From assembly GCF_040219635.1 (NCBI RefSeq), contig NZ_JAVJSC010000003.1:1002501-1066500 (forward strand): a stretch of 64,000 nucleotides of DNA. Reading direction: 5' to 3'. The stretch comes from Pyruvatibacter sp. GTDB lineage: Bacteria > Pseudomonadota > Alphaproteobacteria > CGMCC-115125. The stretch's first letter is position 1. Every line of letters starts with the position of its first letter. Both the position numbers and the translations under genes were made by a program. This document shows, one piece after another, positions 7,596 through 16,206 of this stretch. The notes under the pieces are model-generated. The model was not told the origin of the DNA and searched no databases. It saw only the letters and a list, made by a program, of their open reading frames with translations.

Positions 7596-10541
7596 ATGGC
7601 CAACGACCCTGATTCATTCCCCGCCGCAGGCTCCCAGCCGCGCCCCCCCACGCCCTCGTCCAAGCGACCCGCGCTGATGCCTGATGTGCCGACGCTGGTC
7701 GCCGTGCCCGGCGGTGCCCTCCTGCTCACCACAGACGGCGAGATGCAGGAGTTGACATCTCAGCAGGCAGCGCAACGGCTCAAATCCATTCAGCATAGCG
7801 TGGTCCATGCCCGCTTCACCGCGCGGCGGTTTGACGTTCGCCTGATGGATCTGGCGCCGCAGTTTGATGTGCTGGAGCTTTTTGCCTTCACCCATCCGGC
7901 CCGGTTCTGCACGCCAACGCCAGCCGGGCTTGCCCGCGCGCTGGATTTGCGCGGCACCGGTGAACATCTAAGTGGTGATGATGCGGCAATGGCGGTGCTG
8001 GATGCTGTGCGCACGCTGGTTCATACACTTGCAGATGACGCCTATCCCGGTCGTGAGCAGGCCGCAGCCCTGGCGCGCACCATGCAGTCGGCGGGCTGGG
8101 TGTGGGGCGACACCGTGGTGTCGGCTCTTGGCGCTCCGGGCAGTTATGCCGACACTGGCTGGCTTACGGGTCTTGAAGCCTGGAAAAAACTGCCCGAGTG
8201 GGAAGAGACGGCAAGCAGGGGTGACCCCGCCAACCGTCCCGTCGCGCCCGAAGAAGCGGCCGGAAGGTTGCGCCAGCTTGTTGGGTCTGACGCTGAAGAC
8301 CGCCAGGTGCAGCGCGATTATGCGGCCGCCGCATCGCGCGCGTTTTTGCCGCGCGCACCCGGTGAGCCGCATGTAGTGCTGGCGGAGGCGGGCACCGGCA
8401 CAGGCAAGACCCTTGGCTACATTGCACCGGCAAGCCTGTGGGCGGAGCGCAACGACGCTGCTGTGTGGCTGTCCACCTACACAAAAAACCTTCAACGCCA
8501 ACTGGACCAAGAACTGACCCGGCTTTATCCGGACCCGGACGAAAAAGCGCAAAAAGTTGTCATCCGCAAAGGCCGCGAGAACTATCTCTGCCTGCTCAAC
8601 TATGAAGAGGCCGCTGGCCGCGCCAATGCGGGGGCAACACTGCCCGGCTCCGGCGGGTCGGCTTCGGTCATTGCGCTGGGGCTGATTGCGCGGTGGATAC
8701 GCGCCACCCGCGACGGAGATATGCTGGGCGGTGATTTTCCCTCATGGCTGGTGCCCGGTGCGGCACGCGCCGGTAACGAAGGTGGCATCGGCCTGACCGA
8801 CCGGCGCGGTGAGTGTGTGTATTCAGCCTGTCCCCACTATCGCACCTGTTTCATTGAGCGTGCGGTGCGCAAATCACGAAACGCCCAGATCGTCGTCGCC
8901 AATCATGCATTGGTGCTGACGCAGGCTGCCAATGCATTTATTCCCGAAGCGGATGGTGAACCGCCCGTGCAGGAGGGCACACAGCGCATCGTCTTTGACG
9001 AAGGGCATCATGTGTTTGACGCCGCCGACAGTGCGTTCTCGGTCGTGTTGTCCGGTATGGAAAGCGCCGAGTTGCGCCGCTGGTTGCGCGGCTCGGAGGC
9101 CCGCCGGTCGCGCCGCACCCGTGGGCTGCGTGAACGTGTGGGCGATCTGATAGAGGATATGGATGACGGCCCACAGTTGCTGGATGAAGCAGAAAGTGCC
9201 GCCCGCGCACTGGCCGGACCGGGCTGGCAGTCCCGCATTGCGATGGATGGCGCCAAAGGCGCCTCAGAAACATTTCTCGCACTGGTTCGCCAGCAGGTGC
9301 TAACGCGCAGCGATGAGGACGCATCACGGTTTTCCCTTGAAACACAGGTGTCGCCGCCGCTGGAAGACCTGCCAAAGGCTGCGGCCACATTGGCCAATGC
9401 ATTGTCGGAACTGGCCCGCCCGATGCGCGGCATCGCCGGGCTGTTGTCGAAAAAACTCAAAGATGAAAGTGCAACGCTGGAGACCGCTACGCGCGTTCGC
9501 ATCGAGGCTGCCCACCGGGCGCTCATCAGGCGAACCGGAGGTCTGTTGCCCGCCTGGATCGCCATGCTGCAGGGCATCGGACGCGATCCTGACGACGGCT
9601 TTGTGGAATGGTTCGAGGTTGACCGCATTGACGGGCGCGAACGCGACATAGCCATGCGCCGCCACTGGCTGGACCCCACTCGTGCGTTGGCGGAAGTGGT
9701 GCTGGAGAACGCGCAGGGCGTGTTGATGACATCTGCCACCTTGCGTGACGCACCTGCTTTGGTATCAGCCGGGGGGCTGGATGACGCCGCCGCGCTCAGT
9801 GCAGATGAAAGCATGGATGTGGACATGGATGTGGACATGGATGTGGAGATGGATCTGGACTGGGCCAGTGCGGATGTGCGCACCGGTGCCATGCATCTGG
9901 CGGCCCCGGCGATCCGCGCCAGTTTTGCGTCTCCCTTCGACTATGCCGAACAGGCCCGCGTGTTTGCGATCCATGACCTTGGTCGCGCCCGGCCCGATGT
10001 TCTGGCGGGTGCATACAACACACTTTTTCAGGCGTCTGGCGGTGGTGCGCTGGGCATCTTCACAGCCATTGCCCGCCTGCGGGCGGTTCACGAGCGCCTG
10101 CGACCCATGCTCGCCACCAAAGGCATGAATCTCTATGCCCAGCACATGGACGCCATGGATGTGGGAACGCTGGTGGATATTTTCCGCAGCGAGCCTGATA
10201 GTTGTTTGCTGGGTACAGATGCGGTGCGCGATGGCGTTGACGTGCCCGGTGATGCGCTGCGGATGCTGGTTTTTGATCGCGTGCCGTGGCCACGCCCTGA
10301 CATTCTCCACAAGGCCCGCCGCGCAGCTTTTGGTGGCGGCAGATATGACGACATGATCGCCCGGCTCAGGCTGCGTCAGGCGTTTGGCCGTCTCATTCGC
10401 ACCCGCGACGACAAAGGCGTTTTTGTCATTCTCGCGCCGCTCCCTTCCAAGCTGCTGTCTGCCCTGCCGCCGGGGGTGCAGGTGCAGCGGTTGGGGCTGG
10501 CGGATGTAGCGCGGGCCAGCGCCGCGTTTCTGGCGCGGTAA
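7596..10541 (+). CDS. DinG/XPD-family ATP-dependent DNA helicase with Fe-S cluster motif
   Basis: This large protein (981 residues) is a superfamily 2 helicase. Walker A is GTGTGKT at 266-272, the DEAH-type box is DEGH at 468-471, and TSATL is motif III. Four cysteines (332, 407, 412, 418) have the spacing of the XPD/DinG 4Fe-4S domain. The C-terminal half has SFASPFDY, GTDAVRDGVDVPG and RLRQAFGRLIRT, the last being motif VI. It should unwind DNA 5' to 3' during repair or R-loop resolution. The N-terminal 250 residues are not a nuclease I recognise. Between motif III and SPFDY is a run of four MDxD/E repeats (residues 740-755). The gene lies 55 bases after the kinase gene. Confidence 0.9.
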   Translation: MANDPDSFPAAGSQPRPPTPSSKRPALMPDVPTLVAVPGGALLLTTDGEMQELTSQQAAQRLKSIQHSVVHARFTARRFDVRLMDLAPQFDVLELFAFTHPARFCTPTPAGLARALDLRGTGEHLSGDDAAMAVLDAVRTLVHTLADDAYPGREQAAALARTMQSAGWVWGDTVVSALGAPGSYADTGWLTGLEAWKKLPEWEETASRGDPANRPVAPEEAAGRLRQLVGSDAEDRQVQRDYAAAASRAFLPRAPGEPHVVLAEAGTGTGKTLGYIAPASLWAERNDAAVWLSTYTKNLQRQLDQELTRLYPDPDEKAQKVVIRKGRENYLCLLNYEEAAGRANAGATLPGSGGSASVIALGLIARWIRATRDGDMLGGDFPSWLVPGAARAGNEGGIGLTDRRGECVYSACPHYRTCFIERAVRKSRNAQIVVANHALVLTQAANAFIPEADGEPPVQEGTQRIVFDEGHHVFDAADSAFSVVLSGMESAELRRWLRGSEARRSRRTRGLRERVGDLIEDMDDGPQLLDEAESAARALAGPGWQSRIAMDGAKGASETFLALVRQQVLTRSDEDASRFSLETQVSPPLEDLPKAAATLANALSELARPMRGIAGLLSKKLKDESATLETATRVRIEAAHRALIRRTGGLLPAWIAMLQGIGRDPDDGFVEWFEVDRIDGRERDIAMRRHWLDPTRALAEVVLENAQGVLMTSATLRDAPALVSAGGLDDAAALSADESMDVDMDVDMDVEMDLDWASADVRTGAMHLAAPAIRASFASPFDYAEQARVFAIHDLGRARPDVLAGAYNTLFQASGGGALGIFTAIARLRAVHERLRPMLATKGMNLYAQHMDAMDVGTLVDIFRSEPDSCLLGTDAVRDGVDVPGDALRMLVFDRVPWPRPDILHKARRAAFGGGRYDDMIARLRLRQAFGRLIRTRDDKGVFVILAPLPSKLLSALPPGVQVQRLGLADVARASAAFLAR
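9813..9860 (+). repeat. Four in-frame 12-bp tandem repeats inside the helicase gene
   Basis: The unit atggatgtggac occurs twice exactly, then once with a final g and once with ctg in place of gtg. It encodes MDVD, MDVD, MDVE, MDLD at residues 740-755. Because the unit is 12 bases, copy-number change would keep the frame and vary only the length of this acidic loop. Confidence 0.97.
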
Positions 10542-10645
10542 CGCATAGTCCTGCGCTTGCAGCCCATGCGTCTATTCCCTAGTGTCCGCGAGCATTCGCT
10601 ACACTTTCATTCCCTGCCATTCCCTGCCCGAAAAGACCGCACGCC

Positions 10646-11059
10646 ATGACATCGACTATCAATCCGCAGACTGCACTAATCTACGTGATGGTCACCATGG
10701 CTGCCGTTGACGCCAGCATGTCTGACAAGGAACTGCGCAAGATCGGTAATATCACTGCCGCGCTGCCGGCTTTTGATGAATTCTCGCAGGAGAAACTGTT
10801 GCCGGTCGCGCAGGAATGTGCCGCCATTCTTCAGGAAGAAGATGGTCTTGCAACGGTTCTGGGGCTGGCGAAAGAAGCTCTTTCGCCCAACATGCGCGAA
10901 ACAGCCTATGCCATGGCCGCAGATGTTGCGGTGGCTGACCTCAAGGTCGGTGCCGAAGAGCAGCGCCTGCTTGAAATCATCCGCAATACGCTTGGCGTTG
11001 ATCGTCTGGTTGCGGTTGCCATTGAGCGCGGCGCGCAGGCCCGCCACCAAACTGCGTAA
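10646..11059 (+). CDS. TerB-like tellurite-resistance-family protein
   Basis: The product has 137 residues and is all-helical. It matches the TerB/DjlA-like fold: an N-terminal MVTMAAVDASMSDKELRKIG segment with the acidic metal-binding pattern D..M...E, a central helical bundle, and AADVAVADLKVGAEEQRLLE repeating the same acidic motif. TerB domains bind divalent metal and are found in stress-related complexes. Isolated short TerB proteins like this one have no established role, and no other ter gene is nearby. The ATG at 10646 follows a 104-base gap after the helicase gene. Confidence 0.75.
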   Translation: MTSTINPQTALIYVMVTMAAVDASMSDKELRKIGNITAALPAFDEFSQEKLLPVAQECAAILQEEDGLATVLGLAKEALSPNMRETAYAMAADVAVADLKVGAEEQRLLEIIRNTLGVDRLVAVAIERGAQARHQTA

Positions 11060-11080
11060 GTCACTCGGTAGCGGACGTGG

Positions 11081-11824
11081 TCAGCAGGGCGCTTCATAGA
11101 CGGCAGTGAGCGCAACTTCTTCAAGCGCCCCGTTGCCCATCATTTCTGCCGTCACACGGCCCTCCGGCTCGTAGCGGGTCATCATGCAGTTTTCGGCATC
11201 GTCAAACGTTGAGACAACGCGCTGCTGCAGTAGCAGCGCAGGCCCGTCCCACACATAGATATCGCGTCCGTGGGTGGCAGCATTGCCCCGCCACGTGCTC
11301 ATCACGGTCTTTGCGTCGGCATCAAACTCCGGCGCACTCAGCGCGTTGAGGCCGGTGGCGGCTATGTGTCGGCTCGTTGCGGGATCATAAATGCCGTTGA
11401 AATAAGCGATGTTCGGACCGGCCGGCAGAAACTCGATCAGCCTGAAATCCGTGTAACCGTCAAAATTGACGTCGATAAACTCAAAGCCGTTGGCCTGCAT
11501 GGTCATCGGTGCACGGCTGTCCACATCCGCAAAAACCGATTTCGCCGGGCCATTTGCGCTGCGTGCAGTCTCGATGCGGACGACATGAAACTCATCCGTG
11601 TCGGCCAGAATATCCCAATACAACCGCGCAAATAGCGCCTTGCCCCCGCGGGTCAGGGTGCCCTTGCAGATCACGGGTTCCCCAAACTCCGCCGTCTCAG
11701 CAGGCGAGCACGGTGACGTTACTTGGGCCATCGCCGCTCCAACAGGGGTGAGGAGGGTTATCGCCATGACCGCCATGCCCAGACAGGCACATGACGGGGT
11801 GAAGATGCGAAACAGTTTTTTCAT
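11081..11824 (-). CDS. Exported protein with calcium-loop-like motif, XAC2610-like
   Basis: The 247-residue protein starts with a lysine-led signal peptide (MKKLFRIF, a hydrophobic core, then AAMAQ). Cysteines at either end (PCSPAE, ENCMM, EAPC) suggest disulfides in the periplasm. The central FEFIDVNFDGYTDFRLIEF has the Asp-rich DxNxDGxxD pattern of FG-GAP/EF-like calcium loops. It also resembles proteins annotated as XAC2610-related, which have no established function. ATG codons at 11833 and 11824 are both possible; the latter gives the more typical signal peptide. It converges on the TerB-like gene, with 21 bases between the stops. Confidence 0.65.
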   Translation of the reverse strand: MKKLFRIFTPSCACLGMAVMAITLLTPVGAAMAQVTSPCSPAETAEFGEPVICKGTLTRGGKALFARLYWDILADTDEFHVVRIETARSANGPAKSVFADVDSRAPMTMQANGFEFIDVNFDGYTDFRLIEFLPAGPNIAYFNGIYDPATSRHIAATGLNALSAPEFDADAKTVMSTWRGNAATHGRDIYVWDGPALLLQQRVVSTFDDAENCMMTRYEPEGRVTAEMMGNGALEEVALTAVYEAPC

Positions 11825-11895
11825 GATGTCCATTTTTCCAGCCGCTGACGAAGCCGTCAATTGACAGCAAATGAACGAGGCCCGATTAAGTTGTC

Positions 11896-12708
11896 ATGGA
11901 ACAAATACTGGTAAACAGCGAAGGCGCAATACGGCTCGCAGCCTTTGGCGGGCTGCTGGCGCTGTTTGTGGCGGCTGAAGCCGTGTGGCCCCGCCGCGCG
12001 CGTGCCCAGCACCGCACCCGTCGCTGGTCCACCAACCTGCTGATGAGTGTTCTCAATACGCTCGCCCTGCGGGTTGCCGTGCCCGTGCTGGCGGTTGGCG
12101 CCGCCGCGTGGGCTCAACAGGCCGACGTCGGTGTATTCAACAAGATCGAGATACCCGGCTGGCTGGCGTTTGGTGTGACGATGGTTTTGCTTGATGTCGT
12201 TATCTACGCTCAGCACGTTGTTTTTCACCATGTGCCGATATTGTGGCGTATCCACCGGGTGCATCATGCGGATCGCGACATTGATGTGACGACGGCACTG
12301 CGGTTTCACCCGATCGAAATTATCATCAGCATGGGAATCAAGATCGGCCTGGTGATTGCGTTGGGGGCACCGCCTGCGGCGGTCATCGTGTTTGAGGTGG
12401 TTCTTAATGCAATGGCGATGTTCAACCATGCCAATCTGAGGCTGCCTGCCGCGCTGGACCGCGTACTGCGCGCCGTCGTGGTGACGCCGGACATGCATCG
12501 CGTACATCATTCAGTGCGCATGGCTGAAACAAACAGCAATTTCGGCTTCAATCTGTCGGTGTGGGACCGTATCTTCCGCACATACACTTCCCAGCCACAG
12601 GACGGGCACACAGAGATGATCATCGGCCTTGAGACCTATCAGGATGACCGCCCGGCCCGGTTGGGCTTTACCCTGTGGCTGCCATTCGTGCGGGACCAGG
12701 CCAAATGA
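11896..12708 (+). CDS. Sterol desaturase / fatty acid hydroxylase family membrane protein
   Basis: This is a 270-residue integral membrane di-iron protein. The histidine clusters of the family are present: QHVVFHH (107-112), HRVHH (120-124), FNHAN (His178) and MHRVHH (201-205). They sit between hydrophobic segments at about 15-32, 50-72, 88-106 and 145-175. Such enzymes hydroxylate or desaturate lipid chains or sterol-like rings using O2. The exact substrate is not readable; hopanoid, carotenoid and ether-lipid enzymes all share this pattern. Its stop overlaps the start of the SixA-like phosphatase in ATGA, indicating a two-gene operon. Confidence 0.88.
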   Translation: MEQILVNSEGAIRLAAFGGLLALFVAAEAVWPRRARAQHRTRRWSTNLLMSVLNTLALRVAVPVLAVGAAAWAQQADVGVFNKIEIPGWLAFGVTMVLLDVVIYAQHVVFHHVPILWRIHRVHHADRDIDVTTALRFHPIEIIISMGIKIGLVIALGAPPAAVIVFEVVLNAMAMFNHANLRLPAALDRVLRAVVVTPDMHRVHHSVRMAETNSNFGFNLSVWDRIFRTYTSQPQDGHTEMIIGLETYQDDRPARLGFTLWLPFVRDQAK

Positions 12709-13232
12709 AGCGGCTCATTTTGATGCGCCATGCAAAGTCGTCGTGGTCTGAGGAGGATACGGACGATCATGCCCGACCGCTCAACGCCCGTGGCCAGGCT
12801 GCAGCGGCGCGCATGGGGCTGTTCCTGAAACAGCGGGGCATCCTGCCGCAGGCCGTCATTTGCTCAACCGCGCAGCGCACATGTGAAACTCTGAACCTGG
12901 TTCTGGAAGCGGCGGGTATTACGCCCTGCGTCATTCACGACCGGCAGATATATCTGGCCATGCCTGAGCAAATGATCGGTGTTGCGATCGAGCACTTGCA
13001 GCGCGATGCCCCGACATCTGACTGTGCGATGATTTTGGGGCATAATCCCGGCACTCATGCGCTTGCGCTTGCGCTTGCGAAATCCGGTGACCCGCAAAAG
13101 ATCCGTGCCCTGAACATGAAGTATCCTACAGGTGCCGTCACTGTCATTGAGTGTGACACGGACACGTGGGAAGGCGTTGTGCGCGGCGGGCGGCTGATGG
13201 AGTTCGCACTTCCCCGTGAGATCGACGCCTAG
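12705..13232 (+). CDS. Histidine phosphatase family protein, SixA-like
   Basis: A short (175 residues) phosphoglycerate-mutase-like phosphatase. It begins MKRLILMRHAKSSW, the RHG-type signature with catalytic His9 (here RHA). It also has NARGQAAAARMG, ICSTAQRTCET and MILGHNPGTH, whose second His belongs to the active site. SixA removes phosphate from phosphohistidine of HPt domains. It may therefore be relevant that an HPt-bearing kinase lies 5 kb upstream, although that is speculation. The ATG overlaps the preceding stop. The TAG stop is shared with the convergent next gene in the palindrome CTAG. Confidence 0.88.
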   Translation: MKRLILMRHAKSSWSEEDTDDHARPLNARGQAAAARMGLFLKQRGILPQAVICSTAQRTCETLNLVLEAAGITPCVIHDRQIYLAMPEQMIGVAIEHLQRDAPTSDCAMILGHNPGTHALALALAKSGDPQKIRALNMKYPTGAVTVIECDTDTWEGVVRGGRLMEFALPREIDA

Positions 13233-14182
13233 TTCAGCGCAAACGGCAGATACCGGTCCGAGAGTTCTGCAATCTTGCCATCGGCGCGTAGCATTTTAAT
13301 CGCTGCATTGAGGCTGGCAAGCAGCGTTGCGTCGTCAGCGCGTACGGCAAAACCCACGCCTGTTCCAAAATACGTCGCATCAAATACCGGCTCGCCCGCC
13401 ATGATGCAGCATGCCGCTGACGGGTCGTGCAGCCAGCGGTTCAATCGCACGGCATCATCCAGAATGGTGTCAACATCACCGCCTGCCAGTGCCTGATAGA
13501 CTGAAGTCGGGCCTGCAAAGATGCGTATTCGCTCAGGGTCTGTATGTGCTTTCAAATAAGCCGCCATGCGCGTGCCGGCCTCAACGCCTACAACACCAGC
13601 ACCGACTTGTGGTGGCGCATCAGCCCGTTTTGCAAATGCCGCTCCGGTTTTGAAATAAGGCGCGGAAAATGCGATCCCCTGCGGCAGCGTATCGGGAATG
13701 CGTAACGATGCAGCAACCACATCATAGTCGCCGTCCAGCAGCCCCGGAAGCAGCGCATCCCACTCGCGCGTTACCAGCGTGCAGGCAATTCGGAGGGCGG
13801 CACATGTCTGGTACACAAAGTCCACTTCAAGGCCGCGCAACGCGCCCGTTTCATCAACAAAGTTAAACGGGGGGAATGTGCCGTCTGTGGCAATCACAAG
13901 CGGGCTGGGCAAGGTCGCGCCAGGCGCGGGTGTGTGCGCGCCGACATGTGGAAACGGTTCAATGCTGTCGGGCTCAAACATTACCGGCACGCCATCTGCC
14001 ATGTGCGGGCCAAACGGCAGGTCAACGAGCGCCATCCCGTTGAGCCGGTCGCTCAAGATGCCGCCTACGAAAAAAACAAACAGCACACCCCAGGCCCGGC
14101 CGGCATTGCGTGGCCAGTTCGCCCCCCATGTGAGAGCACGGCGTGCGATAAGTTCTGCAAGCCTGCGAACCGCAGCGGCCAT
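13229..14182 (-). CDS. Membrane-anchored solute-binding protein (SBP family 3-like), orphan
   Basis: In this 317-residue protein, residues about 28-47 (GRAWGVLFVFFVGGILSDRL) form a single hydrophobic anchor rather than a cleaved signal. Residues about 90-315 are a family 3 periplasmic binding domain: LVIATDGTFPPFNFVDETG, then LRGLEVDF, ALLPGLLDGDYDVVAAS and FSAPYF. The family binds polar amino acids or related small solutes. No ABC permease or ATPase gene adjoins, so it may act as a sensor or serve a distant transporter. It starts 2 bases after the stop of the upstream DUF6460-like gene. Confidence 0.8.
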   Translation of the reverse strand: MAAAVRRLAELIARRALTWGANWPRNAGRAWGVLFVFFVGGILSDRLNGMALVDLPFGPHMADGVPVMFEPDSIEPFPHVGAHTPAPGATLPSPLVIATDGTFPPFNFVDETGALRGLEVDFVYQTCAALRIACTLVTREWDALLPGLLDGDYDVVAASLRIPDTLPQGIAFSAPYFKTGAAFAKRADAPPQVGAGVVGVEAGTRMAAYLKAHTDPERIRIFAGPTSVYQALAGGDVDTILDDAVRLNRWLHDPSAACCIMAGEPVFDATYFGTGVGFAVRADDATLLASLNAAIKMLRADGKIAELSDRYLPFALN

Positions 14183-14184
14183 TG

Positions 14185-14457
14185 CTACGGCTGCTTCTTG
14201 CCGCCCAGCAGCACGTCAAACAGCCGCACCACAACCCAGATGGGCACCACGATAATGGCCCCCATAATAAGATACTTGCCGGCCCACCCGAACCAGTCCA
14301 GCGCATAGCCCCAGACACTGCCGATGGTGGTGAACGCGTCTTCCCACACCATCACGGGGTCCATGCCGGTGATCGCCAGCAGCAGGCCAACGCAGACGCT
14401 GGCAATCGCAATCTTCAAAATGACTGCGGGCGGAGAGCCGCCAAAAATCTTGTTCAT
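14185..14457 (-). CDS. Small membrane protein, DUF6460-like
   Basis: The 90-residue product begins MNKIFGGSPPAVILKIAIAS and has two hydrophobic segments (about 12-32 and 55-80) followed by a basic tail ending GGKKQP. The FGGSP-led N-terminus followed by a membrane helix matches my recollection of DUF6460 proteins of Rhizobiales, whose role is unknown. AAGGACC stands about 13 bases before the ATG at 14457, which makes it the better start than longer forms without a ribosome site. It is probably co-transcribed with the solute-binding protein gene 2 bases downstream. Confidence 0.65.
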   Translation of the reverse strand: MNKIFGGSPPAVILKIAIASVCVGLLLAITGMDPVMVWEDAFTTIGSVWGYALDWFGWAGKYLIMGAIIVVPIWVVVRLFDVLLGGKKQP

Positions 14458-14619
14458 GCAAGTGGTCCTTATCGGCACCCGGCGTGCCGCATACAACGCG
14501 GCCCCAACACAGTGGATTGGGAAATATACTAGGCCACAAAAACAAGGCACGAAATGTGGCAGTCCGCATCCCCGCGCCCCCTTCGCATTTCGTGGCCGTT
14601 TAGCAACACGAATGAAGGA

Positions 14620-16206
14620 TCAGGCATCGGTGGAAATCAGCTTTTCCAGTGTTTCCAGCACATCTGCTTCGGCAGGTGATTTGTCCCAGCGCAACCTCGA
14701 GATGCGGGGAAACCGCATCGCCACGCCGGACTTGTGGCGGGTCGAGCGGTTCAGCCCATCAAACGCCACTTCAAAAACCAGTCCCGTATCATGCGTATGC
14801 GTCACCTCGCGGACTGGCCCGAAACGATTGGTCGTGTTGCCGCGCACATATGTGTCGATCTGCTTGAGTTCATCGTCCGTAAAGCCGAAGTATGCCTTGC
14901 CTACCGGCACCAGTTCGTCATCGCGCCACACGCCAAATGTATAGTCTGAATAAAACGATGAGCGTTTGCCGTGCCCGCGCTGGGCATACATCAACACCGC
15001 GTCAATCACATGCGGGTCGCGTTTCCATTTCCACCACTGGCCTTTTGGGCGGCCGGGCAGATACACACTGTCGGCACGTTTGAGCATCAATCCCTCAACG
15101 CCGACTGACTGGTTGTATTCCCGCGCCGCAGCCAGCGTCTCCCAGGTGTCAAATGCAAGCTGAGGCGACAGGTCAACGCGCGCGGGTTGTGTCACTGCGT
15201 GCCATGTCTCCAGCCGTGCCCGCCGTTGGGCAAACGGCAGCGCCCGCAGATCATCGCCATCAAGCACAAGCGCATCATAGGCACGAATGAACGCCGGATA
15301 TTCTGCCAGCATCTTTTTAGAGACTGTCTTGCGGTTCAGCCGTTTTTGCAGGTCCGCGAAGGGCCGTACCACACCGTCAGCGCCGACCAGCAGCTCGCCA
15401 TCTATGGATGCCTCAAAATCCAGCGCATCCACGACATCCGGAAACGCACGTGAAATATCATCGCCGGTGCGGCTGTACAGCCGCCGCACGCCGCCTTCCG
15501 ATACCGCCTGAACGCGAATGCCATCCCATTTCCACTCAGCGGCAAAATCATCCGGCGCCAGCTTTTCAAAGTCAGTGTCTGCAATCGGATGGGCCAGCAT
15601 TACAGGCCGAAACGGTGCCAGTGCAGCGGCAACCGGCTTTTCAGCCTTGCCCCCGGCCCACTCGAAAAGCTCTGTATAAGGAACATCAAGGCCATGCCAG
15701 AGTTCTTCGATTTCCGCCACCGGCAGGTCGCCGAACTGCGCCACGGCGGTTTTGGCAAGCCGGGCGGACACGCCCACGCGTAATCCGCCTGTCACAAGTT
15801 TAATCAATGCCCATCGGCCGTTTGCATCCAGCGCATCCAGCCACCGCTCAATCAGACCGGGCGTTTCAGCCTTGGCGGCGTTGCGCAGTGTCTCCACCAC
15901 GTCAGACAGGCCGGGCACGGCGTTTGCGCCGGGCCGTGCAGGCCAGATGAGAGCTGTGGTCTCAGCCAGGTCGCCTACATAATCGTAGGAGAGCTTGAAC
16001 AGCACCGGATCAACGCGGGCCGATACAAGCTCGCGGATCAGGGATGGTTTGGCGTAACGAAACTCAAGTGCGCCCGTGAGGGCGGCCAGCGCATAGCCAC
16101 GCTCAGGGTCCGGCACCTCGGCAAAAAAACTCGTCATCAATCGGAGTTTGCCGTTACGGCCCGGCTCGTAGGAGAGCGCATCCAGAAACTGGGCAAACCG
16201 GTTCAT
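14620..16206 (-). CDS. Cluster-associated ATP-dependent DNA ligase (cisplatin damage response type)
   Basis: This 528-residue ligase joins nicked DNA using ATP. The adenylated lysine is Lys226 in EWKWDGIR. Further motifs are SIDGELLV (III), FDTWETL, VEGLMLKR (IV) and GQWWKWKRDP (V). An N-terminal DNA-binding domain precedes, and an OB-fold follows. It matches the TIGR04120 type found with an exonuclease, an Lhr-like helicase and a PdeM phosphoesterase, all of which are present here. Genetic work on such clusters in bacteria links them to interstrand or cisplatin damage. It overlaps the exonuclease gene by 4 bases and is translated after it. Confidence 0.95.
   Translation of the reverse strand: MNRFAQFLDALSYEPGRNGKLRLMTSFFAEVPDPERGYALAALTGALEFRYAKPSLIRELVSARVDPVLFKLSYDYVGDLAETTALIWPARPGANAVPGLSDVVETLRNAAKAETPGLIERWLDALDANGRWALIKLVTGGLRVGVSARLAKTAVAQFGDLPVAEIEELWHGLDVPYTELFEWAGGKAEKPVAAALAPFRPVMLAHPIADTDFEKLAPDDFAAEWKWDGIRVQAVSEGGVRRLYSRTGDDISRAFPDVVDALDFEASIDGELLVGADGVVRPFADLQKRLNRKTVSKKMLAEYPAFIRAYDALVLDGDDLRALPFAQRRARLETWHAVTQPARVDLSPQLAFDTWETLAAAREYNQSVGVEGLMLKRADSVYLPGRPKGQWWKWKRDPHVIDAVLMYAQRGHGKRSSFYSDYTFGVWRDDELVPVGKAYFGFTDDELKQIDTYVRGNTTNRFGPVREVTHTHDTGLVFEVAFDGLNRSTRHKSGVAMRFPRISRLRWDKSPAEADVLETLEKLISTDA

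Noticed and set aside
10646..11059. A tellurite-resistance locus.
   Set aside because: Only an isolated TerB-like fold is present; no terA, terC, terD or terZ gene is visible.
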